Source: Pseudorhodoplanes sp. (GTDB lineage Bacteria; Pseudomonadota; Alphaproteobacteria; Rhizobiales; Xanthobacteraceae). From it: DNA of 64,000 nt. How positions within the stretch are numbered: position 1 is the first letter of the stretch; every line of letters starts with the position of its first letter. Location: assembly GCA_022843165.1 (NCBI GenBank), contig JALHOD010000011.1, forward strand, positions 55,663 through 119,662, read 5' to 3'. The position numbers were made by a program, and so were the translations under genes. Shown in pieces: positions 25,458-36,038 of the stretch. The notes beneath the pieces were generated by a model. It made no database searches, was not told the origin of the DNA, and worked only from the letters and a program-made list of their open reading frames with translations.

Positions 25458-26594
25458 ATGGCAACGGTCAAACGTAGTTCCTCGGGCGCAGCGCGGGCGG
25501 GCGGCTCCGATCCGGTTCCCGGGCCGGGCGACCTCAAAAGCCAGCTCCTGTTCTGGACTGGCGCGCTGCTGGTCTTTATCGCGCTGCTGTGGCTGCTCAA
25601 TGACGTGCTGATGCCGTTCGTGGCCGGCATCGCGCTGGCCTATCTGCTCGACCCGCTGGTCAAGCGCGTGCAGGGTTTTGGCATCAGCCGGCCGGTGTCT
25701 GCCGTCATCATCGTCATCGTCTTCGTGCTGCTGCTGGTGCTGGCGGTGATCCTGATCGTGCCGGTGCTCGGCGACCAGATCGCCGGTTTCCTGGAGCGGC
25801 TGCCCAACCTGATCGACCGCGTGCGCAGCCTGATCCAGCAATCCAATCAGAGCTGGCTCGGCACCTTCGTGGGCGAGCGGCTGCCGGAAGCGCAGAAATC
25901 GCTGAGCACCGTGGCGGCCACCATCGCCGGCTGGATCAGCACCTTCCTCGGCTCGCTGTGGTCGGGCGGCAAGGCGCTGCTGTCGGTGATCTCGCTGCTG
26001 GTGATCACCCCGATCGTGACCTTCTATCTGCTGATCGACTGGGAGCGCATGGTGGCGGCGCTCGACGGGCTGATCCCGGTGCATCACCGCGCGACCGTGC
26101 GCGGACTGGTGCGCGAAATCGACGCCGCGATTTCCGGTTTCGTGCGCGGGCAGGCGATCGTCTGCCTGATCCTCGGCGTGTTCTATTCGATCGCGCTGAT
26201 CGCGATCGGACTGAATTTCGGGTTGCTGATCGGCCTCACCGCCGCGTTCCTGAGCTTTGCGCCCTATATCGGAACCATGGTGGGCTTTCTGCTCGCCACC
26301 GGCGTGGCGCTGGCGCAATTCTGGCCGGAATGGACGATGGTGCTGCTGGCGGCCGGCATTTTTGCCGCCGGGCAATTCGTGGAAGGCAATTTTCTCCAGC
26401 CGTATCTGGTCGGCAAGGAAACCGGCCTGCATCCGGTCTGGCTGATGTTCTCGCTGCTCGCCTTCGGCGTGCTGTTCGGATTTGTCGGGCTTCTGGTCGC
26501 GGTGCCGGTGGCCGCGGCGATCGGCGTGCTGGTGCGCTTCCTGGTCCGGCAATATCGCGCGAGTTCCTATTATACCGGCGATCATCCGGGGTGA
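25458..26594 (+). CDS. AI-2E family transporter
   Basis: A 378-residue membrane protein with eight or so helices. The N-terminal pair (LLFWTGALLVFIALLWLLND) is followed by the family segment DVLMPFVAGIALAYLLDPLV, a large soluble loop, then AAFLSFAPYIGTMVGFLLAT and PYLVGKETGLHPVW. Members include TqsA and Na+/H+ exchangers, so the substrate is open. The Ser/Gly-rich N-terminus is cytosolic. It lies 30 bases after the previous gene. Confidence 0.9.
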   Translation: MATVKRSSSGAARAGGSDPVPGPGDLKSQLLFWTGALLVFIALLWLLNDVLMPFVAGIALAYLLDPLVKRVQGFGISRPVSAVIIVIVFVLLLVLAVILIVPVLGDQIAGFLERLPNLIDRVRSLIQQSNQSWLGTFVGERLPEAQKSLSTVAATIAGWISTFLGSLWSGGKALLSVISLLVITPIVTFYLLIDWERMVAALDGLIPVHHRATVRGLVREIDAAISGFVRGQAIVCLILGVFYSIALIAIGLNFGLLIGLTAAFLSFAPYIGTMVGFLLATGVALAQFWPEWTMVLLAAGIFAAGQFVEGNFLQPYLVGKETGLHPVWLMFSLLAFGVLFGFVGLLVAVPVAAAIGVLVRFLVRQYRASSYYTGDHPG

Positions 26595-26596
26595 TC

Positions 26597-27292
26597 ATGC
26601 CCGCCGGATCGGGTCCGCGTCAGCTCGCGCTTGCGCTCGATCATACCGAGAGTCTGACGCGCGACGATTTTCTGGTCGGGCCGTCGAACGAGTCCGCCTT
26701 CGCCATCATCGAGCGCTGGCCGGACTGGCCGGACCGCGTCATCGCGCTGGCGGGGCCGGGCGGGTCAGGCAAGAGCCATCTTGCCGCGATCTGGGCGGCG
26801 CAATCGGGCGCGCGGTTTCTGTCGGCGCGCGCGTTGTCCGATACCCATCTGCCGTCGGCGCTGGCGACCGGGGCGCTGGTGATCGAGGACGTCGCCGAAT
26901 CCGCGCTGGACGAACGCGCGCTGTTCCATCTGCTCAATCTGGCGCGGCAGGACGGAGCCTGGCTTTTGCTGACCGCGCGGTCGCTGCCGGCGCAATGGAC
27001 GCTCGCCTTGCCCGATCTCGGCTCGCGGCTGCGCGCCATCCCGGCGGTCGCGCTGGCGCCGCCCGACGATGCCTTGCTGCGCGCCGTGATCGTCAAGCTG
27101 TTCGCCGACCGGCAACTCGCCGTGGACGAGCCGCTGGTGGGCTATCTGGTCAGCCGGATCGAGCGCTCCTTTGCGGCCGCGCGGTCGGCGGTCGCGCTGC
27201 TCGACAGCGAGGCGCTCCGCCGCAAACGGCCGGTTAACCGTGTCCTGGCCGCCGAATTGTTCCGCGACACCGGGTCCGACACCGGACCTTAA
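26597..27292 (+). CDS. hdaA: DnaA-related regulatory ATPase HdaA
   Basis: A 231-residue protein similar to the DnaA AAA+ domain but without the C-terminal DNA-binding domain. [19 protein letters not shown] (with a clamp-binding QLALAL-type peptide at the N-terminus) is followed by Walker [15 protein letters not shown] and Walker B-like GALVIEDV. HdaA bound to the beta clamp stimulates ATP hydrolysis by DnaA and prevents re-initiation. Its start is 2 bases after the stop of the permease gene, so it is coupled to it. Confidence 0.88.
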   Translation: MPAGSGPRQLALALDHTESLTRDDFLVGPSNESAFAIIERWPDWPDRVIALAGPGGSGKSHLAAIWAAQSGARFLSARALSDTHLPSALATGALVIEDVAESALDERALFHLLNLARQDGAWLLLTARSLPAQWTLALPDLGSRLRAIPAVALAPPDDALLRAVIVKLFADRQLAVDEPLVGYLVSRIERSFAAARSAVALLDSEALRRKRPVNRVLAAELFRDTGSDTGP

Positions 27293-27310
27293 GCGATTTG
27301 TGCCAGGATA

Positions 27311-27366
27311 CCCGTCATGGGGGCGTCATCCCGGCGTCATAAACCCGGCCCAAAACGGGCTAGGAT
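27311..27366 (+). promoter_or_regulatory. Candidate PHO box and promoter upstream of ppk
   Basis: Three GTCAT half-sites start at 27314, 27325 and 27336, exactly 11 bp apart, as in PhoB boxes (CTGTCATAAA units). The last reads GGCGTCATAAA. A -10-like TAGGAT follows at 27361-27366, at a distance that lets the box replace the -35 element. ppk starts 24 bases further on. Confidence 0.55.
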
Positions 27367-27389
27367 GGCGGGATGAGACAGTAATTTCC

Positions 27390-29603
27390 ATGACCGAGCG
27401 CGCTGAAGCACTTGTTTTGAAAGCGGAATCTGCGCCGGCCGGGCGATCCGGCGCGGCCGAGGATCCCGCTGTGCTGACCAGTCCCGACCGCTTCATCAAC
27501 CGCGAATTGTCCTGGCTGCATTTCAACCGGCGGGTCCTGGATGAATCGAACAATCCGAACCATCCGCTGCTGGAGCGGCTGCGCTTCCTGTCGATCTCGG
27601 CCGCCAACCTCGATGAATTCTTCATGGTGCGCGTGGCCGCGCTCAAGGGGCAGGTGCGCGAGGGCATCACCGACCGTAGCCCGGACGGGCTGACGCCGGC
27701 GGAGCAACTGAACAAGGTCGCCGAAGTCGTCTCGGTCCTGGCCGGCGACCAGCAGGCGCGCTGGCGCGCCTTGCGCAGCGATCTGGCCGAGCAGGGCGTC
27801 GTCATCGTCGATGCGCACACCGTCACCCAGCAGGAAAAGGCGTGGCTGGAAGAGCATTTCCTGCATCACATCTTCCCGGTGCTGACGCCGCTCGCGATCG
27901 ATCCCGCGCATCCGTTTCCGTTCATTCCCAATCTCGGCTTCACCATTTCGCTGCAGCTCTCGCGCATCAGCGACGGCAAGGCGATGAACGCGCTGATCCG
28001 CGTGCCGCACAAGATCGAGCGCTTCGTGCAATTGCCGAAATCCCAGGACGGCAGTTCGCGCGTCATCATGCTGGAGCAGGTGACCTATCTGTTCATGAGC
28101 CAGCTGTTTCCCGGCTATTCCATGAACGGACAGGGCGCCTTCCGCGTGATCCGCGATTCCGAAATCGAAATCGAGGAAGAAGCCGAAGACCTGGTGCGTT
28201 CGTTCGAAAGCGTGCTCAAGCGCCGCCGCCGCGGATCGGTGATCCGGCTGGATATCGAGGACGACATGCCGATGGAATTGCGCCGTTTCGTGCAGCGCGC
28301 CATGGGCGTCGAAGACGGCGACATCTTCATCGTGGACGGGCATCTGGCCGACGGCATGCTGGCGCTGAACGATCTGAAGGAACTGGTGGCGATCGACCGC
28401 CCCGACCTTCTGTTCGTTCCCTATAATCCGCGCTTCCCGGAGCGCATCCGCGATCACGGCGGCGATTGTTTCGCGGCCATCCGGCAGAAGGATTTTATCG
28501 TCCACCATCCCTACGAGTCGTTCGACGTGGTGGTGCAATTCCTGCAGCAGGCCGCGCGCGATCCCGACGTGATCGCGATCAAGCAGACGCTGTATCGCAC
28601 CTCCGCCGAATCCCCGATCGTGAAGGCGCTGGCGGAAGCCGCCGAGGCCGGCAAGTCGGTGACCGCTCTGGTCGAGCTCAAGGCGCGCTTCGACGAGGAA
28701 GCCAATATCCGCTGGGCGCGCGACCTCGAACGGGCAGGGGTGCAGGTCGTCTATGGATTCGTCGAGCTCAAGACGCACGCCAAATTGTCGTTGGTGGTGC
28801 GACGCGAGGCCAAGGCGCTGGCGTCCTACGTTCATGTGGCGACCGGCAACTATCATCCGATCACCGCGCGCATCTACACCGATCTGTCCTATTTCAGCGC
28901 CGATCCGGTGATCGCGCGCGACGTCGCGCGCATCTTCAATTTCATCACCGGCTATGCGGAGCCGGCCGAACTCGAGCGCATGGCGGTGTCGCCCGTTACC
29001 CTGCGCAAGCGAATCAGCGACCATATCCGGCAGGAAACCGCCTTCGCCAAGGCCGGCAAGCCGGCCGCGATCTGGCTGAAAATGAATTCGCTGGTCGATC
29101 CCGCCATCATCGACCTGCTGTACGAGGCCTCGCGCGCCGGCGTGCAGATCGACATTGTGGTGCGCGGCATCTGCTGCCTGCGGCCGGGCGTGCCGGGCCT
29201 GTCGGACAATATCCGCGCGAAGTCGATCGTCGGACGCTTCCTAGAGCACGGGCGAATCTACTGTTTTGGCGAAGGCCACGGGCTGCCGCACCCGAAGGCG
29301 ACGGTCTATATCTCCTCCGCCGACATGATGCCGCGCAATCTCGACCGCCGCGTCGAAGCGCTTTGTCCGATCACGAATCCGACGGTGCACGAACAGCTCC
29401 TCGACCAGATCATGGTTGTCAACTTCAAGGATAACGAGCAGAGCTGGACGGTCTTGCCTGACGGCACGGCAAGCCGCATAAGGCCGGGCAAGGGCGAGGA
29501 GCCGTTCAACGCCCAGAAATACTTTATGACAAATCCGAGCCTGTCGGGACGTGGAAAATCTCTTAAGGAATCTCCGCCACGCCGTCTCACGCGCCGCTCG
29601 TAA
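27390..29603 (+). CDS. ppk: Polyphosphate kinase 1
   Basis: A 737-residue PPK1. It has the N domain [20 protein letters not shown], the catalytic region [20 protein letters not shown] and [16 protein letters not shown] with the autophosphorylated His, then [20 protein letters not shown], and a PLD-like C-terminal half ([12 protein letters not shown]). It makes polyphosphate from ATP reversibly at the inner membrane. Its 3' end overlaps ppx by 53 bases. Probably phosphate-starvation controlled through the PHO-like box upstream. Confidence 0.95.
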   Translation: MTERAEALVLKAESAPAGRSGAAEDPAVLTSPDRFINRELSWLHFNRRVLDESNNPNHPLLERLRFLSISAANLDEFFMVRVAALKGQVREGITDRSPDGLTPAEQLNKVAEVVSVLAGDQQARWRALRSDLAEQGVVIVDAHTVTQQEKAWLEEHFLHHIFPVLTPLAIDPAHPFPFIPNLGFTISLQLSRISDGKAMNALIRVPHKIERFVQLPKSQDGSSRVIMLEQVTYLFMSQLFPGYSMNGQGAFRVIRDSEIEIEEEAEDLVRSFESVLKRRRRGSVIRLDIEDDMPMELRRFVQRAMGVEDGDIFIVDGHLADGMLALNDLKELVAIDRPDLLFVPYNPRFPERIRDHGGDCFAAIRQKDFIVHHPYESFDVVVQFLQQAARDPDVIAIKQTLYRTSAESPIVKALAEAAEAGKSVTALVELKARFDEEANIRWARDLERAGVQVVYGFVELKTHAKLSLVVRREAKALASYVHVATGNYHPITARIYTDLSYFSADPVIARDVARIFNFITGYAEPAELERMAVSPVTLRKRISDHIRQETAFAKAGKPAAIWLKMNSLVDPAIIDLLYEASRAGVQIDIVVRGICCLRPGVPGLSDNIRAKSIVGRFLEHGRIYCFGEGHGLPHPKATVYISSADMMPRNLDRRVEALCPITNPTVHEQLLDQIMVVNFKDNEQSWTVLPDGTASRIRPGKGEEPFNAQKYFMTNPSLSGRGKSLKESPPRRLTRRS

Positions 29604-31176
29604 GGGCAAGGCGCCGGCGCGCGCCCTGTCGAAATCCAAAAAGACATCGAAGACCGCCAAGCCGCGCCGCGCGCGCGCGAAAGGCCGTCTCGATCATGGG
29701 CCGGCGGTCGGCGTCATCGACATCGGATCGAATTCGGTGCGGCTCGTGGTCTACGAAGGGCTGACCCGTTCGCCGACGCCGATCTTCAACGAAAAGGTGC
29801 TGGCCGGTCTCGGCCGTGAGGTGCAGTCCACGGGCCTGCTGGCGCCGGACGCGGTGACCCAGGCGCTGCTGGCGCTGAAACGGTTCCGCGCGCTGTGCGA
29901 CACCTTGAAGGTGGATCGCGTGTTCGGCATCGCCACCGCAGCCTGCCGCGATGCGCGCAACGGTCCGGCCTTCATCGAGGAGGCCGAAAGTCTCTGCCGG
30001 ATGCGGATCGACGTGCTGTCGGGCCGGCGCGAGGCGGAATTGTCGGCGCTCGGCGTGATGTCGGGCGTCTACCAGCCGAACGGCATCGTCGGCGATCTCG
30101 GCGGCGGCTCGCTCGAACTGGTGGACATTCATGGCGCGCGGCTGCGGCGCGGCATCACATTGCCGCTCGGCGGCCTTGCGCTGCAGGACGCCTCGAAGAA
30201 GTCGCTCAAGAAGGCGGAGAAGATCGTCAAGCGCGCATTGTCGGGCGTGCGGGTGGGGGCGGCCGGATACGGCCGCTCACTCTATGCCGTCGGCGGCGCC
30301 TGGCGCGCGCTGGCGCGCCTGCACATGGCGCAGACCGGCTATCCGCTGCATGTGATGCACGGCTACAGGCTGCGCGCGCGGGAAGCGATCGAGTTCTGCG
30401 AACTGGTCCAGCGCGTCAATCCCGACACGCTGTCGCAGATCGAGGTGGTGGCGAGCGCCCGTCGTCCGCTGCTGGGCTATGCCGCGCTTGTGCTGGAGCA
30501 ACTGGTGCGGCGGACCAAGCCCGACGACGTGGTGATTTCCGCGCTCGGCGTGCGCGAGGGTCTGCTCTATTCGATGCTCAAGGTGCGCGAGCAGCGCAAG
30601 GATGCGCTGATCGACGCCGCGCAGAATCTCAACCTGCTGCGCTCGCGCTCGCCGCTGCATGGCGAGGAACTGGTGACCTGGACCGACCGTTTCATGGCGA
30701 CATCGGGCCTGGACGAGACCGATAACGAGATCCGGCTGCGTCATGCCGCGTGTCTGGTGGCCGATATCGGCTGGCGCACGCATCCGGATTATCGCGGCGA
30801 GCAGTCGCTCAACCTCATCGCGCATGCCTCGTTCGTCGCGCTCGATCATCCCGCCCGCGCGTTCCTGGCGCTGGCGGTGTATTTCCGCCATGTCGGCATC
30901 ACGCATGACGATGAGCTTTCGCCGCGCCTGCGCGAACTGGCCTCGACCCGGCTGCTCGACCGCGCGCGCGTCCTGGGCGCGGCGATGCGGGTCGCCTATA
31001 TGGTGTCGGCCTCGATGCCGGGCGTTTTGCCGCAGACGCCGCTGCGGGTGGAGAAGGACCGGCTGGTGCTGCGGATGCCGGGCAAATATGCCGCACTCGC
31101 CGGCGAGCGCGTGTTCAACCGGCTGCGCACATTGGCGCGGCTGATCGGCCGCGAGCCGCATCTGATCATGGATTGA
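29551..31176 (+). CDS. ppx: Exopolyphosphatase / GppA-type phosphatase
   Basis: A 541-residue ASKHA-fold enzyme. After a long basic N-terminal extension (Lys/Ala/Arg-rich, about 45 residues) come [18 protein letters not shown] and [16 protein letters not shown], the two phosphate-binding loops, and [14 protein letters not shown]. It removes terminal phosphates from polyphosphate and/or pppGpp. GTG start within the end of ppk; the basic extension would help bind a polyanion or the partner enzyme (inference). A later start near VGVID would shorten it. Confidence 0.9.
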   Translation: MENLLRNLRHAVSRAARKGKAPARALSKSKKTSKTAKPRRARAKGRLDHGPAVGVIDIGSNSVRLVVYEGLTRSPTPIFNEKVLAGLGREVQSTGLLAPDAVTQALLALKRFRALCDTLKVDRVFGIATAACRDARNGPAFIEEAESLCRMRIDVLSGRREAELSALGVMSGVYQPNGIVGDLGGGSLELVDIHGARLRRGITLPLGGLALQDASKKSLKKAEKIVKRALSGVRVGAAGYGRSLYAVGGAWRALARLHMAQTGYPLHVMHGYRLRAREAIEFCELVQRVNPDTLSQIEVVASARRPLLGYAALVLEQLVRRTKPDDVVISALGVREGLLYSMLKVREQRKDALIDAAQNLNLLRSRSPLHGEELVTWTDRFMATSGLDETDNEIRLRHAACLVADIGWRTHPDYRGEQSLNLIAHASFVALDHPARAFLALAVYFRHVGITHDDELSPRLRELASTRLLDRARVLGAAMRVAYMVSASMPGVLPQTPLRVEKDRLVLRMPGKYAALAGERVFNRLRTLARLIGREPHLIMD

Positions 31177-31188
31177 GAGACGGCGGCG

Positions 31189-32337
31189 CTATTTGCGCTC
31201 GATCGCCGACACGCGGCCTTTCTCGATCGCCAAAGCGAGCCGGCCGGCCTTCAGCGCCAAGGCCTTTTCACCGAACAATTCGCGCCGCCAGCCCTTGAGC
31301 GCGGGCACATCGGCCTCGTCGTCGGCGGCGATGCGTTCCAGATCGTCGACGGTTGCGATCACCTTGGAGGCGACCGCATGGCGCTCTGAGGTCATGCGCA
31401 GCAGCACTTTCAGCAACTCGACGATGGCGGTGCCGTTGGGGGCGGGCTTGGAGCGTTCGATCACCGGCAAGGTCTTGGGATCGCGCGCCAGCGCGCGCTT
31501 GACCAGTTCGGGAATTTCCTGCCCCCACTTCGATCGCTCAAACCCCTTGGGCAAGGCGCGCAGCGACGACAGGCGTTCGATGCTGGTCGGCGCCTGCACC
31601 GCGATGTCGGCAACCAGATCGTCCTTCAGCACGCGCCCGCGCGGCACGTCGCGGGCGCGCGCCTCGCGCTCGCGCCAGGCGGCGACCTCGATCAGGATCG
31701 CCAGCTCCTTCGGCTTGCGCACCCGCGCGCGCAGCCGCTGCCAGGCATTGTCGGGATCCATGCGGTAGGTCTCGGGCGAGGTGAGGACGTCCATCTCCTC
31801 GCTCAGCCACTCGGTGCGGCCGCGTTTCTCAAGGTCCGAGCGCAGATGCTGGTAGACGTCGCGCAGATGCGTAACGTCGGAAATCGCGTAGTCGATCTGC
31901 GACTGGGTGAGCGGGCGGCGCGTCCAGTCGGTGAAGCGGTTCGACTTGTCGAGCTGGTCGCCGGTGATGCGCTGCACCAGTTGGTCGTAGGAAATGGAAT
32001 CGCCATAGCCGAGCACCATGGCGGCGACCTGGGTGTCGAAGATCGGATGCGGAATCAGGCTGGCGCGATGCCAGACGATTTCGATGTCCTGGCGCGCGGC
32101 GTGAAACACCTTCACGATCTTCTCGTTCGCCATCAGTTCGAAGAACGGCGCAAGGTCGATGCCCTCGGCGAGCGCATCCACCACCACCGCCTCGTCGGGC
32201 GAGGCGATCTGCGCCACGCAGAGCTGCGGGAAGTAGGTCGATTCGCGCAGGAATTCGGTGTCGACGGTGACGTAATCGAAGGCGCTCAGCCGTTTGCAGA
32301 CGTCGGCGAGATCGTTTGTTGTCGTGATCAGGTTCAT
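31189..32337 (-). CDS. rnd: Ribonuclease D
   Basis: A 382-residue DEDDy exonuclease. Exo [16 protein letters not shown], Exo [16 protein letters not shown], and Exo [17 protein letters not shown] with the Tyr-x3-Asp. An HRDC-type C-terminal half follows ([20 protein letters not shown]). It trims 3' ends of tRNA and other small RNAs. Convergent with ppx (12 bases) and followed on the same strand by nothing else. Confidence 0.95.
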   Translation of the reverse strand: MNLITTTNDLADVCKRLSAFDYVTVDTEFLRESTYFPQLCVAQIASPDEAVVVDALAEGIDLAPFFELMANEKIVKVFHAARQDIEIVWHRASLIPHPIFDTQVAAMVLGYGDSISYDQLVQRITGDQLDKSNRFTDWTRRPLTQSQIDYAISDVTHLRDVYQHLRSDLEKRGRTEWLSEEMDVLTSPETYRMDPDNAWQRLRARVRKPKELAILIEVAAWREREARARDVPRGRVLKDDLVADIAVQAPTSIERLSSLRALPKGFERSKWGQEIPELVKRALARDPKTLPVIERSKPAPNGTAIVELLKVLLRMTSERHAVASKVIATVDDLERIAADDEADVPALKGWRRELFGEKALALKAGRLALAIEKGRVSAIERK

Positions 32338-32347
32338 ACTTTTGACT

Positions 32348-34048
32348 TCAGGCGCCGCGCACGCGCGGCATGTGGATGAATTCCCAGGGCGAAGGCATCT
32401 CGCCGACCGGCACTTCGATCAGGGTCGGACCGTCGCGGCGCGCAAAGCCGCGGCGCAGCGCCTTTCGCAACTCCGACGCGTCATGCGCGCGCTCGGCGGC
32501 GACCCCGAAGCTGTCGGCGAATTTGACGAAGTCGGGATTGGCGAGATCGACGGCGATATGCCGCCCGCCATAGCCTTCCTTCTGGATCAGCTTCACGTTG
32601 CCGTAGCTGTTGTTGTTGAACACGATGTTGACCAGCGGGATGCGATGGCGCATTGCGGTCGACAATTCGTTGGCGGCATACATGAAGCCGCCGTCGCCGG
32701 CGATCGACACCACCGGCACGTCGCGGCGCGCATCCTGCACGCCGAGCGCGGTGGCATAACCCCAGCCGAGATTGTCCTGGAATCCGGGCGAGATGAAGGT
32801 GTTGGCCTTGTAGACCGGAAAGGCGAGGCGGGAGGCGAAGCCGATCTGCGTCACCTCGTCGACGAAGATTCCGTCCTCCGGCAATTCGGCGCGGATGGCG
32901 TCGAGCAAGGCGATCTGCGGTCCGAGCTTGCCCAGGCGCTTTTTCATTCTGGCCTGCCGCTCCAGCATCTCGTCCTTGCGCGATTTGCGCTTGACGTTGT
33001 GCGCCGGCAGCACGTCGAGCAGGCGGCGCAGCACCAGAGCGGAATCGCCGAGGATGGAGGCGGCCGGTTTGTGCAGGCGCTCGGCTTCGTCGGGATCGGC
33101 GTCGATGCGGACCACCTTGAGATCCTTGTCGTGGCCCCATTGGCTGAACTGGGTCAGCAGCCGCGTGCCGATGCCGATCACCACATCGACCTCGCGCCAC
33201 AGCTCGTGGCCGAGCGGCAGCGTGATCGAGAGCGGATTGCGGTCGTCGAGCACGCCGCGGCCGCGCCGCCAGGCCACCACCGGCGCCTGCAGCATGGCGG
33301 CGAGCCGGGTGACTTCGCGCGAGGCGGTCTGCGCGCCACCGCCGACCACGATCATCGGATTTTTCGCGGTGCCGAGGATTTTGGCCGCGGCCAGGATGGC
33401 GTCCTCGTCGAGCGGAGGCGGCACCAGCTTGTCCGGCTTGCCGATCGGCGCCACCGGCTCGATCCGGCCCCAGACGTCCATGGCGCATTCCAGCGCCGCC
33501 GGCCCCGGCCGCCCCGAGGCCATGGCCCGGAAAGCGTCGGCCACCAGACGCGGGGCGTCGGCGGGCCGCGCGATGCGGGCGGAATGGTCGACCAGCCGGG
33601 CGATGATCCCGGCCTGATCGCGAATTTCATGCAGATGGCCGAGCGAGCGGCCGATCGCGGCCTGCGGGATCTGGCCGATCAGGGCCAGAACCTGGGCGTT
33701 CATGCTGAAGGCCTGCAGCAGCGCCGCCCCGGTATTGAGCAGGCCGGGACCGGGGACCACGGCATAGGCCTGCGGCTTGCCGGTCGCGAGCGCGGCTCCC
33801 AGCGCCATATAGGCCGCGCCCTGTTCGTGGCGGGTATGAACGGTCCGGATGCGGTTCCCGGCCTTGTAGAGCGCGTCGAAGAAGTGGTCGTTGTGGACCC
33901 CGGGCAGGGCGTAGATCGTGTCCAGGCCGTGGGCGAGGAGGGCCGAGACGGTCGCCTCGCCGGTGGTCATCCGGGTGCCCTTCGGGGGCTGGGCCGCGCT
34001 TTTTCGCCCGCCGCCGGCGCGGGCCGTTTTTGCAGTCTTCTTGGCCAT
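32348..34048 (-). CDS. Thiamine-diphosphate-dependent enzyme (acetolactate-synthase-like)
   Basis: A 566-residue protein with the three-domain POX/AHAS architecture. The catalytic Glu lies in [21 protein letters not shown] sequence near residue 75, and the ThDP-binding motif is [20 protein letters not shown] ... NNNSYG. Close to the N-terminus the Ala/Lys-rich stretch may be dispensable; MTTGEATV 26 residues on is an alternative start. Substrate not assignable: it has no ilvN partner, so it is probably not the biosynthetic AHAS. Ten bases upstream of rnd in the same direction. Confidence 0.8.
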   Translation of the reverse strand: MAKKTAKTARAGGGRKSAAQPPKGTRMTTGEATVSALLAHGLDTIYALPGVHNDHFFDALYKAGNRIRTVHTRHEQGAAYMALGAALATGKPQAYAVVPGPGLLNTGAALLQAFSMNAQVLALIGQIPQAAIGRSLGHLHEIRDQAGIIARLVDHSARIARPADAPRLVADAFRAMASGRPGPAALECAMDVWGRIEPVAPIGKPDKLVPPPLDEDAILAAAKILGTAKNPMIVVGGGAQTASREVTRLAAMLQAPVVAWRRGRGVLDDRNPLSITLPLGHELWREVDVVIGIGTRLLTQFSQWGHDKDLKVVRIDADPDEAERLHKPAASILGDSALVLRRLLDVLPAHNVKRKSRKDEMLERQARMKKRLGKLGPQIALLDAIRAELPEDGIFVDEVTQIGFASRLAFPVYKANTFISPGFQDNLGWGYATALGVQDARRDVPVVSIAGDGGFMYAANELSTAMRHRIPLVNIVFNNNSYGNVKLIQKEGYGGRHIAVDLANPDFVKFADSFGVAAERAHDASELRKALRRGFARRDGPTLIEVPVGEMPSPWEFIHMPRVRGA

Positions 34049-34189
34049 ATCGATCCGTCAGAGCGTTTCCAGTCCAAGAGTTTGCAGATCGATGCCCGTC
34101 TGTCGAGGCTTTCGGCTTGCCTTGACAAAGCGCGACCCCCATGCGCTTTTCGCGGCCTTATCCAAAAAAGCCCGCGAATCCCCTCAGAC

Positions 34190-35986
34190 ATGCATCGCTA
34201 TCGCACCCACACCTGCGGCGAGCTCCGCGACACACACATTGGCGAGACCGTGCGCGTCTCCGGCTGGTGCCACCGCATCCGCGACCATGGCGGATTGCTG
34301 TTCATCGACCTGCGCGACCATTACGGCCTGACCCAGGTGGTGGCCGATCCTGACAGCCCGGCCTTCAAGACTGCCGAGACGTTGCGCTCGGAATGGGTGG
34401 TGCGGATCGACGGCAAGGTGCGCAAGCGCCCGGAGGGCACCGAGAATCCCGATCTGCCGACCGGGTTGGTGGAAGTGTTCGTCACCGAAATCGAGGTGCT
34501 GGGCGCGGCCGGCGAATTGCCGATGCCGGTCTTCGGCGACCAGGAATATCCGGAAGAGATCCGTCTGAAATACCGCTTTCTGGATCTGCGCCGCGAGCGG
34601 CTGCACAAGAACATCATGAAGCGTGGCGCGATCATCGATTCCATCCGCCGCCGGATGAAGGCGGGCGGCTTCTTCGAATTCCAGACGCCGATCCTGACCG
34701 CGTCCTCGCCGGAAGGCGCGCGCGACTATCTCGTGCCCTCGCGCATCCATCCCGGAAAATTCTACGCGCTGCCGCAGGCGCCGCAGCAATTCAAGCAGCT
34801 GCTGATGGTGTCGGGCTTCGACCGCTATTTCCAGATCGCGCCGTGTTTCCGCGACGAGGATGCGCGCGCCGATCGTTCTCCCGGTGAATTCTATCAGCTC
34901 GATATCGAGATGAGCTTCGTGACGCAGGACGATGTGTTCAGCGCGGTCGAGCCGGTTTTGCGCGGGGTGTTCGAGGAATTCGCCGAGGGCAAATCGGTCA
35001 CGCCGAAATTCCCGATGATCCCTTACGCCGATGCGATGCGGCTGTACGGCACCGACAAACCGGACCTGCGCAATCCGCTCAAGATGCAGAATGTCACCGA
35101 CGCGTTCCGTGGCTCCGGCTTCAAGATATTCGCCGGCATGATCGAGAAGGATTCTCAGGTCGAGGTGTGGGCGATCCCGGCGCCAAAAGGCGGCAACCGC
35201 GCGTTCTGCGACCGCATGAATTCCTGGGCGCAGGGCGAGGGCCAGCCGGGACTGGGCTACATCTTCTGGCGCGAAGGCGAGGAGGGCGGCGCAGGTCCGC
35301 TCGCCAAGAATATCGGTCCGGAGCGCACCAGGCAGATCGCCGATCAGCTCGGACTCGGAATCGGCGACGCGGTGTTCTTCATCGCCGGCAAGCCGAAGGA
35401 CTTTGTGAAATTCGCCGGACCCGCGCGCACCAAGGTGGGCGAGGAACTCGGCCTGATCGCGCAGGACAAGTTCGAGTTCTGCTGGATCGTCGACTTCCCG
35501 ATGTTCGAATGGAGCGAGGAAGAGAAGAAGATCGATTTTTCACACAACCCGTTCTCGATGCCGAACATGGCGGTCGACGAATTCCTCGCGCTCGATCCCA
35601 AGGACAATGACAAGATTCTCGGGATCAAGGCGTTCCAGTACGACATCGTCTGCAACGGCATCGAACTGTCCTCGGGCGCGATCCGCAATCATCGTCCCGA
35701 CGTGATGAAGAAGGCCTTTGCCGTCGCCGGCTATGGCGAGGAGGTGCTGGAGGCGAAATTCGGCGGCATGCTGCGCGCGCTGTCGCTCGGAGCCCCGCCG
35801 CATGGCGGCATCGCGCCCGGCATCGACCGCATCGTTATGCTGCTGTGCGGGGAGGAGAACCTGCGCGAGGTCGTGGTGTTCCCGATGAACCAGCGCGCCG
35901 AGGACCTGCTGATGGGCGCGCCCTCGGAAGTGACGCCGAGGCAACTGCGCGAGCTGCATATCCGGCTCAATCTGCCGCAGAGCTGA
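34190..35986 (+). CDS. aspS: Aspartyl-tRNA synthetase
   Basis: A 598-residue bacterial-type AspRS. OB-fold anticodon domain [20 protein letters not shown], motif 2 [20 protein letters not shown], the bacterial GAD insertion, and motif 3 [15 protein letters not shown]. It charges tRNA-Asp (and in many alphaproteobacteria also tRNA-Asn for amidation; not determined here). The start at [12 protein letters not shown] matches the family; the open frame upstream is a shadow of the divergent ThDP gene. Confidence 0.97.
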   Translation: MHRYRTHTCGELRDTHIGETVRVSGWCHRIRDHGGLLFIDLRDHYGLTQVVADPDSPAFKTAETLRSEWVVRIDGKVRKRPEGTENPDLPTGLVEVFVTEIEVLGAAGELPMPVFGDQEYPEEIRLKYRFLDLRRERLHKNIMKRGAIIDSIRRRMKAGGFFEFQTPILTASSPEGARDYLVPSRIHPGKFYALPQAPQQFKQLLMVSGFDRYFQIAPCFRDEDARADRSPGEFYQLDIEMSFVTQDDVFSAVEPVLRGVFEEFAEGKSVTPKFPMIPYADAMRLYGTDKPDLRNPLKMQNVTDAFRGSGFKIFAGMIEKDSQVEVWAIPAPKGGNRAFCDRMNSWAQGEGQPGLGYIFWREGEEGGAGPLAKNIGPERTRQIADQLGLGIGDAVFFIAGKPKDFVKFAGPARTKVGEELGLIAQDKFEFCWIVDFPMFEWSEEEKKIDFSHNPFSMPNMAVDEFLALDPKDNDKILGIKAFQYDIVCNGIELSSGAIRNHRPDVMKKAFAVAGYGEEVLEAKFGGMLRALSLGAPPHGGIAPGIDRIVMLLCGEENLREVVVFPMNQRAEDLLMGAPSEVTPRQLRELHIRLNLPQS

Positions 35987-36038
35987 ATCTGCTGCAGGGG
36001 ATGAAACCGCAGGCTAAGGTGCGGGCCGGAGGAACCGA

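Noticed and set aside
24825..26585. Minus-strand open frame of about 586 codons
   Set aside because: Antisense of the CDP-alcohol transferase and AI-2E permease genes; Gln/His/Arg-rich with no ribosome site.
32294..34189. Upstream in-frame extension of aspS by over 600 codons
   Set aside because: It is antisense to the ThDP enzyme and RNase D genes; normal AspRS begins at [12 protein letters not shown].
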